A stretch of 64,000 nucleotides of DNA, from positions 44,697,006 through 44,761,005 of the forward strand of contig CM034532.1 of the NCBI GenBank assembly GCA_020002185.1. The letters are read 5' to 3'. Shown here in pieces: positions 26,201 to 53,128 of this stretch. Source of the stretch: Paraescarpia echinospica. Its lineage: Eukaryota > Annelida > Polychaeta > Sabellida > Siboglinidae. The notes under the pieces were generated by a model. That model was given only the letters and a program-made list of their open reading frames with translations. It was not told the origin of the DNA and made no database searches. Numbering within the stretch: position 1 is the stretch's first letter; every line of letters starts with the position of its first letter. The translations under genes and the position numbers were made by a program.

Positions 26201-29200
26201 ACACACCTTTTTATGTATGTTTGTATGTGAGAGTGTGTGCATGCATGTAGGTGTGTGAGTGCGTGCATGTAGGTTTGTGTAGGTGTGTGAGTGCTTGCAT
26301 GTAGGTGTGTGAGTGTGTGCATGTAGGTGTGTGAGTGCGTGCATGTAGGTTTGTGTAGGTGTGTGAGTGTGTGCATGTAGGTGTGTGTAGGTGTGTGAGT
26401 GTGTGCATGTAGGTGTGTGTAGGTGTGTGAGTGCGTGCATGTAGGTTTGTGTAGGTGTGTGAGTGTGTGCATGTAGGTGTGTGTAGGTGTGTGAGTGTGT
26501 GCATGTAGGTGTGTGTAGGTGTTTGAGCGTGTGCATGTAGGTGTGTGCGTGTGTGCATGTAGGTGTGTGTAGGTGTGTGAGTGTGTCCATGTAGGTGTGT
26601 GCGTGTGTGAGTGTGTGCATGTAGGTGTGTGTGTGTGTGCGTGTGTGCATGTAGGTGTGTGTGTGGGTGTGTGTGAGTGTGTGCATGTAAGGTGTGATGC
26701 GTGTGTGAGGTGTGTGTGCATGTAGGTGTGTGTGTGTCGTGTGTGCATGTAGGTGTGTGTGGGTGTGTGAGGTGCATTGCATGTAGGTGTGGTGTGTGAG
26801 TGTGTGTGCATGTAGGTGTGTGTGTGTGTGCGTGTGTGCATGTAGGTGTGTGGGTGTGTGAGTATGTGCGTAGGTGTGCGTGGGTGTGTGAAAGGTGTGT
26901 GCATGTATGGGTGTGTGTGGGTGTGTGAGTGTGTGTGCATGTAGGTGTGATGCGTGTGTGCATGTAGGTGTGTGTAGGTGTGTGAGTGTGTGCATGTGGG
27001 TGTGTGGGTGTGTGAGTGTGTGTGCATGTAGGTGTGGGTATTGTGCATGTATGAGTGTGCATGGGTGTGTGAGTGTATGCATGTAGGTGTGCGTGTGGTA
27101 AATGTGGGTGTGTGCGTGTGTGCATGTAGGTGTGTGTGGGTGTGTGTAGGTGTGTGCGTGTGTGCATGTAGGTGTGTGTAGGTGTGTGAGTGTGTGCATG
27201 TAGGTGTGTGCGTGTGTGCATGTAGGTGTGTGTAGGTGTGTGCGTGTGTGCATGTAGGTGTGTGTAGGTGTGTGAGTGTGTGCATGTAGGTGTGTGAGTG
27301 CGTGTGCATGTAGGTGTGTGTAGGTGTGTGAGTGTGTGCATGTAGGTGTATGCATGTGTGCATGTAGGTGTGTGTAGGTGTGTGAGTGTGTGCATGTAGG
27401 TGTGTGCGTGTGTGCATGTAGGTGTGTGTAGGTGTGTGCGTGTGTGCATGTAGGTGTGTGTAGGTGTGTGAGTGTGTGCATGTAGGTGTGTGCGTGTGTG
27501 AGTGTGTGCATGTAGGTGTGTGTGTGTGTGCGTGTGTGCATGTAGGTGTGTGTAGGTGTGTGAGTGTGTGCATGTAGGTGTGTGTAGGTGTGTGAGTGTG
27601 TGCATGTAGGTGTGTGTAGGTGTGTGCATGTAGGTGTGTGCGTGTGTGCATGTAGGTGTGTGTAGGTGTGTGCGTGTGTGCATGTAGGTGTGTGTAGGTG
27701 TGTGAGTGTGTGCATGTAGGTGTGTAGGTGTGTGAGTGTGTGCATGTTTGTACAAATATGCTGTAGTTATGTAGTGAACAGTCATCATTGCCAACTGTTG
27801 TCTAGACATATGCACTATAAAGCAAAATAGAGATTGTGCCATTTTGAACTAATTACAACATTTTTGCACAGCCAACCAACCATAACAGTGAGGTGAGGTT
27901 ACAACTTATATAATGAAACATTGTCATTTTATTCAAAAGCTATATCATATATTTCATATTGTGAATACGTACCTATGAACATTGGTACTAGTAGAACTAA
28001 TAATAATGACAATAATAAAACTGTAAAAAATTACTTCAAATTTTATTAAGCATGTCTTTATCATCACAAATGATAATGCAACTGCCCCTAGGTGTTGCTA
28101 ATGCAATATAATACCTTCATCCACACACCCACCTTGATCGTAATTCTTCACATTGTTCTTTAGCACTCGTACCAGCTGCTGTGCATTGATGTAAGTGGCA
28201 GACAGTTTCTGGCTGATGGTAAGGCCACTTAAGACATCAACAATAATAGTTCCGAGACTGTTCTGTGGTATAGGCAGACCCAGCATGAGGGAGAGGGTGG
28301 GAGCAAGGTCTATCTGTTCTACCTCAACATCCCAGTTATAAACTGCACCTGAAAGAGAAACATTATAATTACTAGTTTTTACTTACTTCAACTGTCATAC
28401 CAAACTTCACTACCAAAGTATATTATTTGGATTTCAACTCAACAGCTATATATATCATCGAACATGTACCGATGCATATTATTTGCATTTTCACAAATCA
28501 TTCCCACGATTATTAGCCAATGTAGGACAGTTGTTAACTGTGTATGTGACCTTCACCTAGCAATCATTTCCCCTCTCATGTCTCATAAATTTGGCCTTTA
28601 AATCTCACTAGACCCCGCAACATGTTACATGATGCACGGCGTCTTGACTACACCAATGAATCACTTACCTTGACCATGTGAGTACTGGGAGCTGAGGAAG
28701 ACAAGGGGAATGGCGGTCTCGCTGGAGGAGGAGCCTCCGTGACTGCCCTGGTCACTCATGCCGTGGTCCCCACACAACAACAGCAGAGTGGCCGTTCCCT
28801 CCTTCTTGTCCTACAAGGCACGCATTCAAATGATATTCAGCCCCTGTACTAGTGTAGTTATCCTGATAACTGATGTAATTAATTTCTCCCAGTGTGGTAA
28901 GTGAACAACAAGTTCATTTTATCACAAGTTTACAATAATAATTATTATTAAATAATAAATTAATAATATGGTAAGTTTTGTGCATAAGTCCTTGGAAACC
29001 AAGCTCCAAGGCACACCAAGATAAACACTTGTTTAAAAAAACAATATAATACAATAAACTCCATATATATATATATATATATATAATAATTATATGTATA
29101 TATATATATACACATATATATATACATATGTATATATATATTCACAAACTACGGTTGTGTTTACCAAAATAGAACATAATTTTTTACAGAGCATCAAAAA

Positions 29201-32200
29201 AAGTCATGAGACAGAGAAGCCAAATGTTCAACAGAGGGCAACAATTGTAAATGGTTTCCCACCAGTAATGTTTTTACTATTTTGGAAATATACACCAATT
29301 AGATGCTACCAACGTGAATATGTTGAAAAATTAAATCAACAGATATATCACAAAGATAACAAAAATGTTGTCCACTTAGCTAAATGTGTTTAAATTCTCT
29401 CTGGATAACAATCTTGCTAAACCTCATTAAATTTCTTCATACCCTTTCAACCATTGCCTCATAGATCCTCCGGACAACTTTGTCCATCTCCTGCAGCTTA
29501 GGCTTGATCAGTGGGCTCCTGGGACCAGCAAGATGACCGATGTGATCAAGTCCAAGGTAGTGGAGGAACATGACATCCCAGTCATGACTTGACAGTTCTG
29601 TGTCGAGATGACGCGTCACATTGTCATCCACCTGTTGACATGAAACAGTTAACGTCTAGCAGTTTCAAAAATAAAATAAAATGTTCAAATTTTGTCAGGC
29701 TTTCGGGGTCATATGTGCAGGAACACTTATTTGGTTTTCAAACAGTTTTTAACTGCTCTGATTACAAGGTATGACAATTCTCAAGTTCAGGGTCCACTTC
29801 CAACATCTAAAACCCCACAAAAATAATAAACACTTGACGACATATTCACAAATATTTTTGCCTGATAACTAGACAGTACACAATTAATAAAAAAACATAA
29901 ACAGCTATTGTCATTACATTATAATATTGGGGTGCAGTAAACAGGACAGCTGGAATTCTCAATCGAGAGCATATTAGTTTGAGTCCTCGTGCTGCCATCT
30001 TAAAGCTTAGCCAATTTTGTTTCACTCCATGTTCTTTCACTTAGCCTTAATAAATGTGCATTTGGCTACAGACATAAGTGGTGGACATAAGTGAAAAAAT
30101 TATCTTTACACAGTAATTACGGTGTGGCTGAATTCTTCCCAGAGAAGTTGAGATGATGTTCGAAGGAACAGTTCTGCTGGGGGTGAAGTGTAATGTTTTG
30201 AGCAGTCCATTTGATTGGACAACGCATTATAAAGCCAAGGAATTGTTCTTTTATACTGAACTCAAAATAGAAAATGACTTTAGCAATTACTATTTTCATT
30301 CCACTCATCAATGATGTCAGGGACTTATCCAGAAACCTGTATGTTTGTCTGCAAGACAGGCAGATGACTGACCAAGATGGGTAATTACAACTGATAAGAC
30401 AGGTGGAATTGAAAGAGGGCTACATGGCCACTAGATTAACTAAGAGTTCAAAGTCTAAAGGCCCACATTAATACCTATCATTGGCACAAGTGGCAGTGAA
30501 ACAAATTGAATGGATCAGATTAATTAAATAAATGGCTTAAATGACACTACTTTATAATTGAAAAAACTAAATTGGCCAATAATGGCTGTGATTGACATGA
30601 ATGGATTTCATGCAAGTCATCTACGCGCTAAAAGGCATCATTTTGATTACAGCAAGACTGGCAAAAATTATTTATCGCTAAGGACGTGATGATTGCTATA
30701 ATTTACACCATACTTTCTCACCTCTGTGTAATCTGTGACAAAGAACGATGTGGTTCCGTCAGTTCGCATGAAATGTCCCGGGAAGAGTTTCATCCACGTA
30801 TCATCCCCATAGAAGACCATCTTTCTGTGAGCACGCTGCAGCTGACTCACCATGTTATCTTCCTGTAGTGACTGGGAGTTGACATTCAACGCAACATCGA
30901 CAAAGCCTGGGATGCCACCTGTTGTCAAGGCCTGCAGGTACACGATTTGTGTTACATTTTACATCCAACATAAGTTTTTTTATGTAATTAATAATAAAGG
31001 TAAATTAAATTTAAAACTTCATTTAAAATGTGTCATATATTAATAACATTTATTATAATATCACTAATAAATATAAATTTTTAATAAAATAAAAATACAT
31101 TATTATAAATATAATTATATCTACATTTCAATATCATGAATATAAATAAATATCAACATCACAAATCACTATATAAATTTGCATAATTTATATATACTAG
31201 GATTATTTAGTTATGCTTTTAGAATATACTAAGTATTGTTTTTAATGACAACACATTACTATAAAAAAGGTTAAAAAAATTTCATAAAACATATAACTTG
31301 ACTGCATACTCTACAGAGTATAAACAGTGATGCAATGAGTTGTAGTAACTTATAAAACAGGAACATATACATGAGTGAGTGAGTGAGTTTATTCAGTAAA
31401 ATCATATACATGCATTACATAATTAGAAAAAAATGACATATATATATATATAATAATAATACCAAGGATAGCACATAAAAACACACATAGTATACTTATT
31501 CCCAATTATAATTACTTATTAACTATTTTTTTGAGGACCACCCTAAAAAAAATATTGAATAAGTAATTATAATAAAAAACATTAAAAATAAATAAATAAA
31601 TACCAGGGTATGATTTAAAAAAATTATTATATATATATGTAAAAAATAGCAAAATGTAAAATACAATAAATAAATATTATGCATTAATAATATTAAGATG
31701 CAATGTAAAGATTGTGTTCATGAGCCACCAATCTACTATATAAAAGGGTTGTCACCTTTTTTCTAAAACAAATTTTAGATCGACATCGTTTTGTTTCGAA
31801 TGGCAAGTTGTTCCAGTGGCATATTTAACAAGATTTAACAAGACTGCCATCCAGAAAATTAACTCTAGATAGCAGGTGGACAACGAAGCCTTTTGGCTTA
31901 TCGAGAGTCCAGTACTTTTTATCTACGTGTATCCCGCCCTTTTAAGGTATGTGTCGATTTTATTTTTAAACATATTCAAGCTACTAGCACCAACACAATC
32001 AGGAGATAATCTGTTCCATTCATTTACAGTCCTTTGTGAGAATGAGAACTTTCTTATATATATCTAATCTACACTGCTCTTTTACTAAAGTAACTTCATG
32101 TCCTCTGGTCCTTCTATCTTTCTTAACTGAGAAAAAAATATTTCTATCAATATTTTCATAACCATTCAATATTTTAAACACTTCTATCCGATCTCCTCTC

Positions 32201-33802
32201 AATCTCCTGGTCTCTAGTGTTGTCAAACCACATTCTTTTAGGCGTATTTTGTAACTAATATCCCTCAGTTTTGGTATCATTTTAGTTGCTCTCCTCTGTA
32301 CTCTTTCTAGCATATCTATGTCCTTCCTGCGATATGGCCTCCATGCTTGAATACAATATTCTAAATGAGGCCTAACTATTGTTTTGTACAGCGGTATTAT
32401 TAGCTCTTTTTCCTTATATGTTATATTTCACCTAATTAATCCAAGGATTTGATTTCCCTTTGAAGCAGCAATACCACTCTGCTCTGAAACCTTCATGTCA
32501 GCTCTAATGGTTAACCCTAAGTCCTTTTCTTTTACAGTAGTACTTAGTACAGTACCCCCCATTGTATATTCTACTTCCTCGTTCCCATGTCCTGTGTGGA
32601 TGCATTAACATTTTCCAAAATTGAACAACATTTGCCATTTTTTAGAACAATTGATCAACCTGTCAAGATCATCTTGTAAATGCTGTCTATCTCCATCACG
32701 TTCAAGTACTGATTCCTGTGGTATGCCTGTATAAAGGAAAGAAGTTTGTCCAGAACCCTTTACTCTGGAAATAACACATGCCAATTCAGTGGCTCTTGTG
32801 GGGTATCTATGGTGAACCATTTCAACATTTGCTCATAAATATGTTGGTGCATTACCATTGATAATATTGAACATATGGCCCAATTTTAACTGTTCTACTC
32901 TATATTCAACAGGGAGTATTTCAATGGTCTTAAATTCATTAGCACCAATATGGAACCTTGGTAGAGCATTTAACATAAATCTGATAATTTTATTCTGTGT
33001 ACACTGCATTCTGCACTTCATTTTTTATAATCCACTATACCAAGCTGAACATGTGTAATCAAAATGACATTTAATCAAAGCAGAGACTAGCAGTTCTTTT
33101 GTTTTTGTTATTCTTCTTTTCCTAGATCGGAACAGCCCTGGCCATCTTCAAGTCATCGGGGATATTTCCAGTAGTTATAGATAAGTTTACAATGTGAGTA
33201 AGAAGTTTTGCTATGACAGAAGAACCATCTTTCACAAATCTAACAGGGAGTTCATCTAAACCTGTCGCCTTACTAACGCTTATGCTATTTAATATATTGG
33301 ACACTTGTTCTACAGTTACACTGACTAGACCAAACATATTATCTGAAACATTTTGTTTATGATAAAAATCAGAAGATAAACTATGCAGTAGCACACAAAT
33401 CAACATCACACTTACTTTTATTCTTGGCATTGTAACTGTTGGAGCATGAGCCCTCGCCAGGAAACTGAATGTTTCCTTGTTATCCACCAAGCGACTGACA
33501 AACTCCATTCTTGGAAGATCACTCCCGGGTAGCGGCAGAACAAAATCAACTCGCAGGGCATCAATTAATATAAATACCATCTTCTGAAAGAGCGGTTTAA
33601 CTTTAGGCTGTTCATGAGGTGGTATTTCAGAGCCATCTTGTTGATCCAAACTTGGTGGCTCTGTTTCATTGTTTCTGAGAGTTGCGTAACCTGGGATGGC
33701 TACTTTCAGGGGGAAAAACCCAGCTAGGAACATCCCAAAGCCAAGCTGCAGAAATGCAATGCAATAAAGTAGGAATAGACTATGTGGTATTTCCATATTC
33801 AT
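11284..33802 (-). CDS. PIGG: GPI ethanolamine phosphate transferase 2, catalytic subunit (PIGG), complete, 12 exons
   Basis: Transfers ethanolamine phosphate to the second mannose of the GPI anchor precursor in the ER membrane (family knowledge; it works with PIGF). Coding exons in transcript order: 33416-33802, 30722-30931, 29443-29631, 28669-28810, 28133-28348, 25636-25850, 24139-24414, 22921-23402, 21429-21623, 20085-20427, 13473-13657, 11284-11497. All junctions are GT-AG and all phases agree, giving 3054 nt (1017 aa; human about 983). Residues about 10-30 form an N-terminal membrane anchor. The alkaline-phosphatase-type luminal domain shows FILIDALRVDF (77-87), PTVTMPRIK with the presumed nucleophile Thr, HYLGLDHIGH (223-232) and CGDHGMSDQG (275-284). 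The C-terminal half is multi-pass membrane and carries the family marker FVEEEHQTWYF and, near the end, RYHLFVWSVFSPKLLYE. The start is the first ATG of exon 1; a second ATG lies two codons later. The frame stays open past the exon 1 donor into LINE sequence, which is not coding. Confidence 0.96.
12038..12330 (-). mobile_element. tRNA-derived SINE family A
   Basis: On the minus strand the element opens with a tRNA-like head containing GGTTCGAATC (B box) and an upstream A-box-like GGTGAGACAGCG. The family body (GAATGCTTCCC, GAGATGGTGT) follows. Lies in PIGG intron 11. Confidence 0.65.
12731..13156. repeat. tandem repeat of ~195-bp unit, 2.2 copies
   Basis: Units start at about 12731, 12925 and 13119 with CATAGTGTAACCTAA-like sequence. 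Each contains TGTCCAAATGC, a GAAAAGCCAT-like motif and CATGTGAAAATATTAAC. Lies in PIGG intron 11. Confidence 0.7.
13685..14400. repeat. cluster of dispersed repeat copies
   Basis: Two further copies of the 3060 family begin near 13687 and 14265. Between them, GTGTGCATTTGGGATGGTTT is tandemly doubled (about 13917-13956) and an (AAT)n tract lies at 14020-14040. In PIGG intron 10. Confidence 0.5.
14746..14935 (-). mobile_element. tRNA-derived SINE family B
   Basis: Minus-strand element. Its tRNA-like head is near 14880-14935 and its 3' body shows the CTTTCCAAAGAAACAC / TGTGCCAGG pattern. Matches copies at 36176-36365 and 44433-44615, the latter with a perfect B box GGTTCGAATCC. Confidence 0.6.
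15026..15270. mobile_element. palindromic MITE, ~50-bp TIRs
   Basis: The ends AGGGATCATCTCAGAACATC and the reverse complement of the 3' end agree over ~50 bases with few mismatches. A second copy lies at 52904-53128. Flanks carry TTA/TAA, suggesting a TTA- or TTAA-type target. No ORF. Confidence 0.75.
15273..18889. mobile_element. ~3.6-kb element with long inverted ends and a decayed internal ORF
   Basis: The left end (from TAGTCCAGT, 15273) and the reverse complement of the right end (ending ACTGGACTA, 18889) are homologous for about 300 bp. Shared landmarks are CTTGTCATGTCTCCCTAAAA, AGTCCATGT, TAGTAACAAAATCCACT, CAGAATCCAAGATGGCC and GATCTAGACATAGGTTTT. TAA lies just outside both ends. Inside the left arm a ~150-bp unit (CCAAGATGGCC ... 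ATAGGTTTT ... GAGGTTTTC) is repeated in degraded form. The interior carries a minus-strand pseudogene (16185-17640). Lies in PIGG intron 10. Confidence 0.6.
16185..17640 (-). pseudogene. decayed ORF with GCDT motif and CXC-like cysteine tail
   Basis: Pieces fall in order on the minus strand but in different frames. An N-terminal block at 17222-17638 includes DLPQILSTELAAYPPSMF and DGSMRVATGKSTLKKDL. A frameshifted middle has HEEADIIMTQ, ALLLHHY and CPVIMQSPTHGRTC. A block at 16415-16831 has ISGCDTVVATYGVGKVTAI. Then comes PPPLNPVELGWEAD (16311-16592, another frame), and finally a cysteine-rich tail near 16190-16280 (CGCTGHQVACTIFCACGGG, CNNPF) resembling Tesmin/TSO1-type CXC motifs. From memory, this architecture is a widely dispersed ORF family in cnidarian and mollusc genomes. 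Several stops and frameshifts make it non-functional. Its function is unknown to me. Confidence 0.65.
19240..19425 (+). mobile_element. tRNA-derived SINE, distinct family
   Basis: Opens with a tRNA-like head: TGGCAGTCCAGCGGTCAGAG (A-box region), then GGTTCAAATCC (B box) about 40 bases on. The tail has GCCGGGCAGTGA duplicated. In PIGG intron 10. Confidence 0.65.
20530..21085. repeat. degenerate short-period tandem array
   Basis: Dozens of diverged copies of a ~14-25 bp unit centred on GATGTCTTCTGCAA fill most of PIGG intron 9. The minus-strand ORFs here are repeat artefacts. Confidence 0.8.
21831..22030. repeat. intronic duplicated segment, copy 1
   Basis: About 190 bases (TTTCACCAAAAT ... 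AAACCAGAAG ... AACGAAATGAGTG-like ... ACAGGTAGGG) recur at 22718-22906. A 61-bp piece, starting ACCGAATGAATGAACCTCTC, also recurs at 22337-22397. All lie in PIGG intron 8. Confidence 0.75.
22420..22710 (-). mobile_element. tRNA-derived SINE family A, well preserved
   Basis: On the minus strand the head reads TGGTGCACAATGGCACAGTG (A box), then GGTTCAAATCC (B box). The body follows and ends in a TTTCCTTTACC tail near 22420. Inserted between duplicated intron 8 segments. Confidence 0.75.
22718..22906. repeat. intronic duplicated segment, copy 2
   Basis: Second copy of the 21831-22030 segment. It ends 15 bases before PIGG exon 8 (exon end 22921), so it occupies the start of intron 8 just after the donor. 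Confidence 0.7.
24540..24834. mobile_element. pogo-like MITE with TA target duplication
   Basis: Begins CAGTGGAACCTCACTGTTAA and ends AAGTTCGACTG, inverted ends of the pogo/Tigger type, flanked by TA on both sides (24538-24539, 24835-24836). Internal GGGTGACCTTAATTGTGAGG is shared with copies at 44897 and ~51090. 295 bp, no ORF. In PIGG intron 6. Confidence 0.75.
26091..26214 (+). mobile_element. SINE family A, 5'-truncated
   Basis: Reads GAATGCTTGCCAGAGAAGTT, GAGATGGTGTTC, then the tail CGCTATATAAGAACA, matching the 3' half of family A. Lies just before the minisatellite in PIGG intron 5. Confidence 0.6.
26215..27750. repeat. 1.5-kb TG-rich minisatellite
   Basis: Tandem, higher-order array of GTGTGTGCATGTAGGTGTGT-like units (period roughly 20-30, built from TGCATGTAG and GTGTGTAGG blocks) filling most of PIGG intron 5. 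It is stop-free in three minus frames, giving spurious His/Thr-rich ORFs of up to ~550 codons. Confidence 0.95.
29064..29142. repeat. TA-rich microsatellite
   Basis: (TA)n with ACATATAT variants, in PIGG intron 3. Confidence 0.85.
30124..30262 (+). mobile_element. SINE family A, 5'-truncated
   Basis: GAATTCTTCCCAGAGAAGTTG through a tail AATTGTTCTTTTATA. Same 3' half as the 26091 copy. In PIGG intron 2. Confidence 0.55.
30318..30688. mobile_element. diverged copy of the 57436 hAT-like MITE
   Basis: Begins CAGGGACTTATCCAGAAACC and ends ATCGCTAAGGACGTG, both degraded versions of the ends at 57436-57672. Shared interior: CAAGTGGCAGTGAAACAAAT, AATGGATCAG, AAAAACTAAATTGGC, TTCATGCAAG and AAAAGGCAT. 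It ends 33 bases before PIGG exon 2. Confidence 0.6.
31374..32720 (-). mobile_element. LINE remnant B: reverse transcriptase C-terminal part and 3' end
   Basis: Minus-strand fragments read DGDRQHLQDDLDRLINCSKK and KWQMLFNFGKC, then frames with stops, then LERVQRRATKMIPKLRD, GLTTLETRRLRGDRIEVFKI. These are typical of CR1-like non-LTR retrotransposon RT ends. The 3' tail AATAAACTCACTCACTCACT lies at about 31374-31395. Stops and frameshifts show it is dead. In PIGG intron 1. Confidence 0.85.
32720..33410 (-). mobile_element. LINE remnant A: internally deleted reverse transcriptase
   Basis: Minus strand: SKATGLDELPVRFVKDGSSV, AKLLTHIVNLSITTGNIPDD (RT domain) at 33122-33330. After a deletion come TQNKIIRFMLNALPRFHIGA, EYRVEQLKLGHMFNIINGNA and KGSGQTSFLYTGI (33021-32720). 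A different LINE family from remnant B, which abuts it. The first block is in frame with PIGG exon 1 through its splice donor. Confidence 0.8.
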
Positions 33803-34034
33803 TAGACTTGTTGGGCTGCTGCTGCAGGTTAATTGTTTCAAGTGTTCTGTCCAAAGCTGTTCATCATGTGAACATGTTCAGTCTTCTGCAATTTCGATAT
33901 GCCCTTGTAATGCTGATATTCTGAAAAAAGAACATGCATACAAGGCAATCAGATACTGAAACTATGCCAGATCATCAGTTTCAAATGAAATAGACCAGAA
34001 CTAGAACAAAGTTGAACGACAGAGTGAGAGAGTG

Positions 34035-34122
<88 letters not shown>

Positions 34123-35444
34123 GAGAGAGCTGGAGAGATAGGGGGAAAGAGGGGGAGAGAGAGAGGGAGAGAGAGGTGTGAGAGAGACAGATGGACAGAC
34201 AGAAACTGAGACAGACAGAGAGACATAGAAATGGGAGAGGGGGAGCGAGAAGGGAGGAAAAGGACAGGGAGGATAAAAGGGAGAGCAAGTGCATGAGGGA
34301 GAGTGAGAGGGAGACAGACAGACGGACGGACGGACGGACGGAGGGACGGACGGACGGACGGAGGGACGGACGGAGGGACGGACGGCCGACAGACAGAAAG
34401 ACAGACAGACAGACAGACAGACAGATAGACAGACAGACAGACATACTTTCATGAGAGTTCTACACAGTGAGACCACACAAGATAGTGAAAGGAGAGACAA
34501 CGAGAATGGTCGAGGGAGGAGACAGAAAGCAGAAGAACAGAAGCGAGCAATTTTGAGAGGGAGCAAACAAGAGAGAAAGTGGGAGATCAAAATATTGATA
34601 AAGGGAGCGCGGGAGATGGAAAGTGAGGTATAAAGAAGGAGGGAGCAAGGGAACAAGCGACAGAGAAGTGTGAGAGAGGCAGAGAGTGAAAGAGTGTTAG
34701 GTGATTGAGACAGAGAGTAGGAGAGACATTGTGAGAGAAACCAGGCGAGAGAGAAAGACAAAAGCCCAATGAAATGCAGATAATTAATAACTTTGTGTTG
34801 ATCTATATTGTTGTTGTTATACATGTGATAAACATATAACCTGTATAAAGATTACTGCCAAATACTGAAGTCTGAACCCTGCTACACACAATTCAACATT
34901 GACATACTATTGATATAAATATAATAAACTAATAAATCATAATATTAAACCCTACTGGGTACCGTGGTACTAGATTATTTCATTGTTTTTTGAACATTCA
35001 CATTGTGACAACATTTATGATAGTTGAATAAAGTGCAGTTATGATATGATTACAATTACAAGATATTAGTCTTGCTTTGTAAGACCACAATTTCCTGTTG
35101 CTGAGAATCGTCAACTGTAGAATAGTGTCAGTGAGTATGACACTGCAGACTTCAACACAACATTGTCACAACAGTCAACAACTGTCACTGAACAAGTCAC
35201 TCAGTGACACTGACAGTCTCGATTTTAAATTAAAACAGACCTTATAATCCATCCAGTCTTAAATTCTCAGAAAATCAAATCATTCTTTCGATCGATCATG
35301 GTTACATACAATTGGTACCACGCAGACACATAAGTGATTCTGTACAAAGACCCACTGAAGTTTGCAATTGACATAAACAACACGTTCGTCGGTCCGTCTT
35401 CGCCGGTACAGTTCTGCAGATTTGCAGCAAGCTCGGCAAGCAAA
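33803..35444. promoter_or_regulatory. head-to-head intergenic region of PIGG and KRI1
   Basis: 1.64 kb separates the two start codons, so both promoters and 5' UTRs should lie here unless PIGG has an upstream non-coding exon. The PIGG side is filled by microsatellite (34036-34445); the KRI1 side (34850-35444) is single-copy-looking. No clear TATA box was identified for either gene. Confidence 0.5.
34036..34445. repeat. GA / GACA / GGAC microsatellite tract
   Basis: (GA)n at about 34036-34180, then mixed GAGA/GACA, (GGAC)n at 34321-34384 and (GACA)n at 34386-34442. GA-rich sequence continues to about 34760. All frames are low-complexity; the Ser/Leu-rich and Arg/Glu-rich ORFs here are artefacts. 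Confidence 0.95.
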
Positions 35445-51943
<16,499 letters not shown>

Positions 51944-52126
51944 TGTCGCAGTGTACGGGGCTGTGCGAGGTGTTTTATTGCTCTATTAAAAAAGTAGTGT
52001 AAAGTGTTGTGTTGTACTGTGGTACGTATGCCAGTGTAATTGCCATACGTAGATCAGGAGCACATACAGAACCAATATCTAACATGTACACTGTAGTTAT
52101 GAGACAGTACACCAGTTATATGTAGT

Positions 52127-52132
52127 AATAAA
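52127..52132 (+). terminator. candidate KRI1 polyadenylation signal
   Basis: AATAAA about 185 bases after the KRI1 stop codon, followed by a T/G-rich GGATGGTTGTTTT stretch that would fit a downstream element. Confidence 0.6.
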
Positions 52133-52903
52133 GGATGGTTGTTTTAATTGTAATCACTTAACATTGTTTAAGACTTCTCTAGCTTGTGTCACCCGATGAA
52201 GTTCTTCTGAACACGTGTGGCTAAAATGAACACACCAGGTACTGCTATTACTTTTAATTCGTTATCTGTAGTGTGCAAATTAAAATTGATTTATCAAAAA
52301 TTATAGTAAAATCAAACTGTGCTTCTGTATGGTAGATTTTCTTCAAACTGAGCATAAATGCCTGTGGTGTCAGTTATGTTTATCGAAACAGAAAATGTCT
52401 GACAAAGACAGACCAGACAGATGACGAAGTGGTTTAGATTCCTTGACGTGTAGTTTCTTGCTCTGGATGGCATTCTCATTCAATCTTGCTGTACAGTATC
52501 AATAAAACTCCACACTTACACAATACTTGAATAATAAAAAAATTTATTCAGCAATAGCTAAAACCAATTTAGGTTATTTTAATAACAGTACAAGACAAGA
52601 ACAATCTTCATTTGAAAATACCTTGCTCATCGAGATAAACCAATTCATCTGAAAAATACCAGATGCTAAATACTTGCAGATATCTTAACCTTCATCGTGC
52701 TATGATATGGCGAAACTTACACCTACATCAAAATACTTTAACATGTAACGACCCAACATTTCAACAGCATCCTATGTCTTACATTAACATACGCACAACA
52801 ACCGGATGTTCTCTATTCTTTAAATACAACATTTCAGATTCAACACAACTGAATAAATTAAAATTCATGAAAACATCTGCATGCAACAGTTAAGCAGCAT
52901 GTT

Positions 52904-53128
52904 AGGGATCATCTCAGAATGTCGATGTACGATATCGAATAAAATTACTTTCATCTAGCCTCAGCCCCCCCGATGAAAATTTATAAACATTGATATGATT
53001 ATATCAATAAATTAACCGTATCCAAATTCCCAAGCATAAAATACTGATGTCCGATGCCAGGCGAAACCGCCTCTGACCCTCCCAACATAAATAGTTTCGT
53101 CTGATATTGACATTCTGAAATGATCCCT
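52904..53128. mobile_element. palindromic MITE, second copy of the 15026 family
   Basis: Begins AGGGATCATCTCAGAATGTC and ends TCTGAAATGATCCCT. The interior shares GATGTCCGATGCC-like and TATCAATAAATTAAC-like parts with the 15026 copy. Flanked by TT/TTA. Confidence 0.75.

Noticed and set aside
26075..27842. Overlapping minus-strand ORFs of 486-556 codons rich in His and Thr
   Set aside because: Pure translation of the TG-rich minisatellite; all three minus frames are open, and PIGG is spliced across the region.
33949..34824. 291-codon Ser/Leu-rich minus ORF and Arg/Glu-rich plus ORFs
   Set aside because: Products of the GA/GACA microsatellite; low complexity only.
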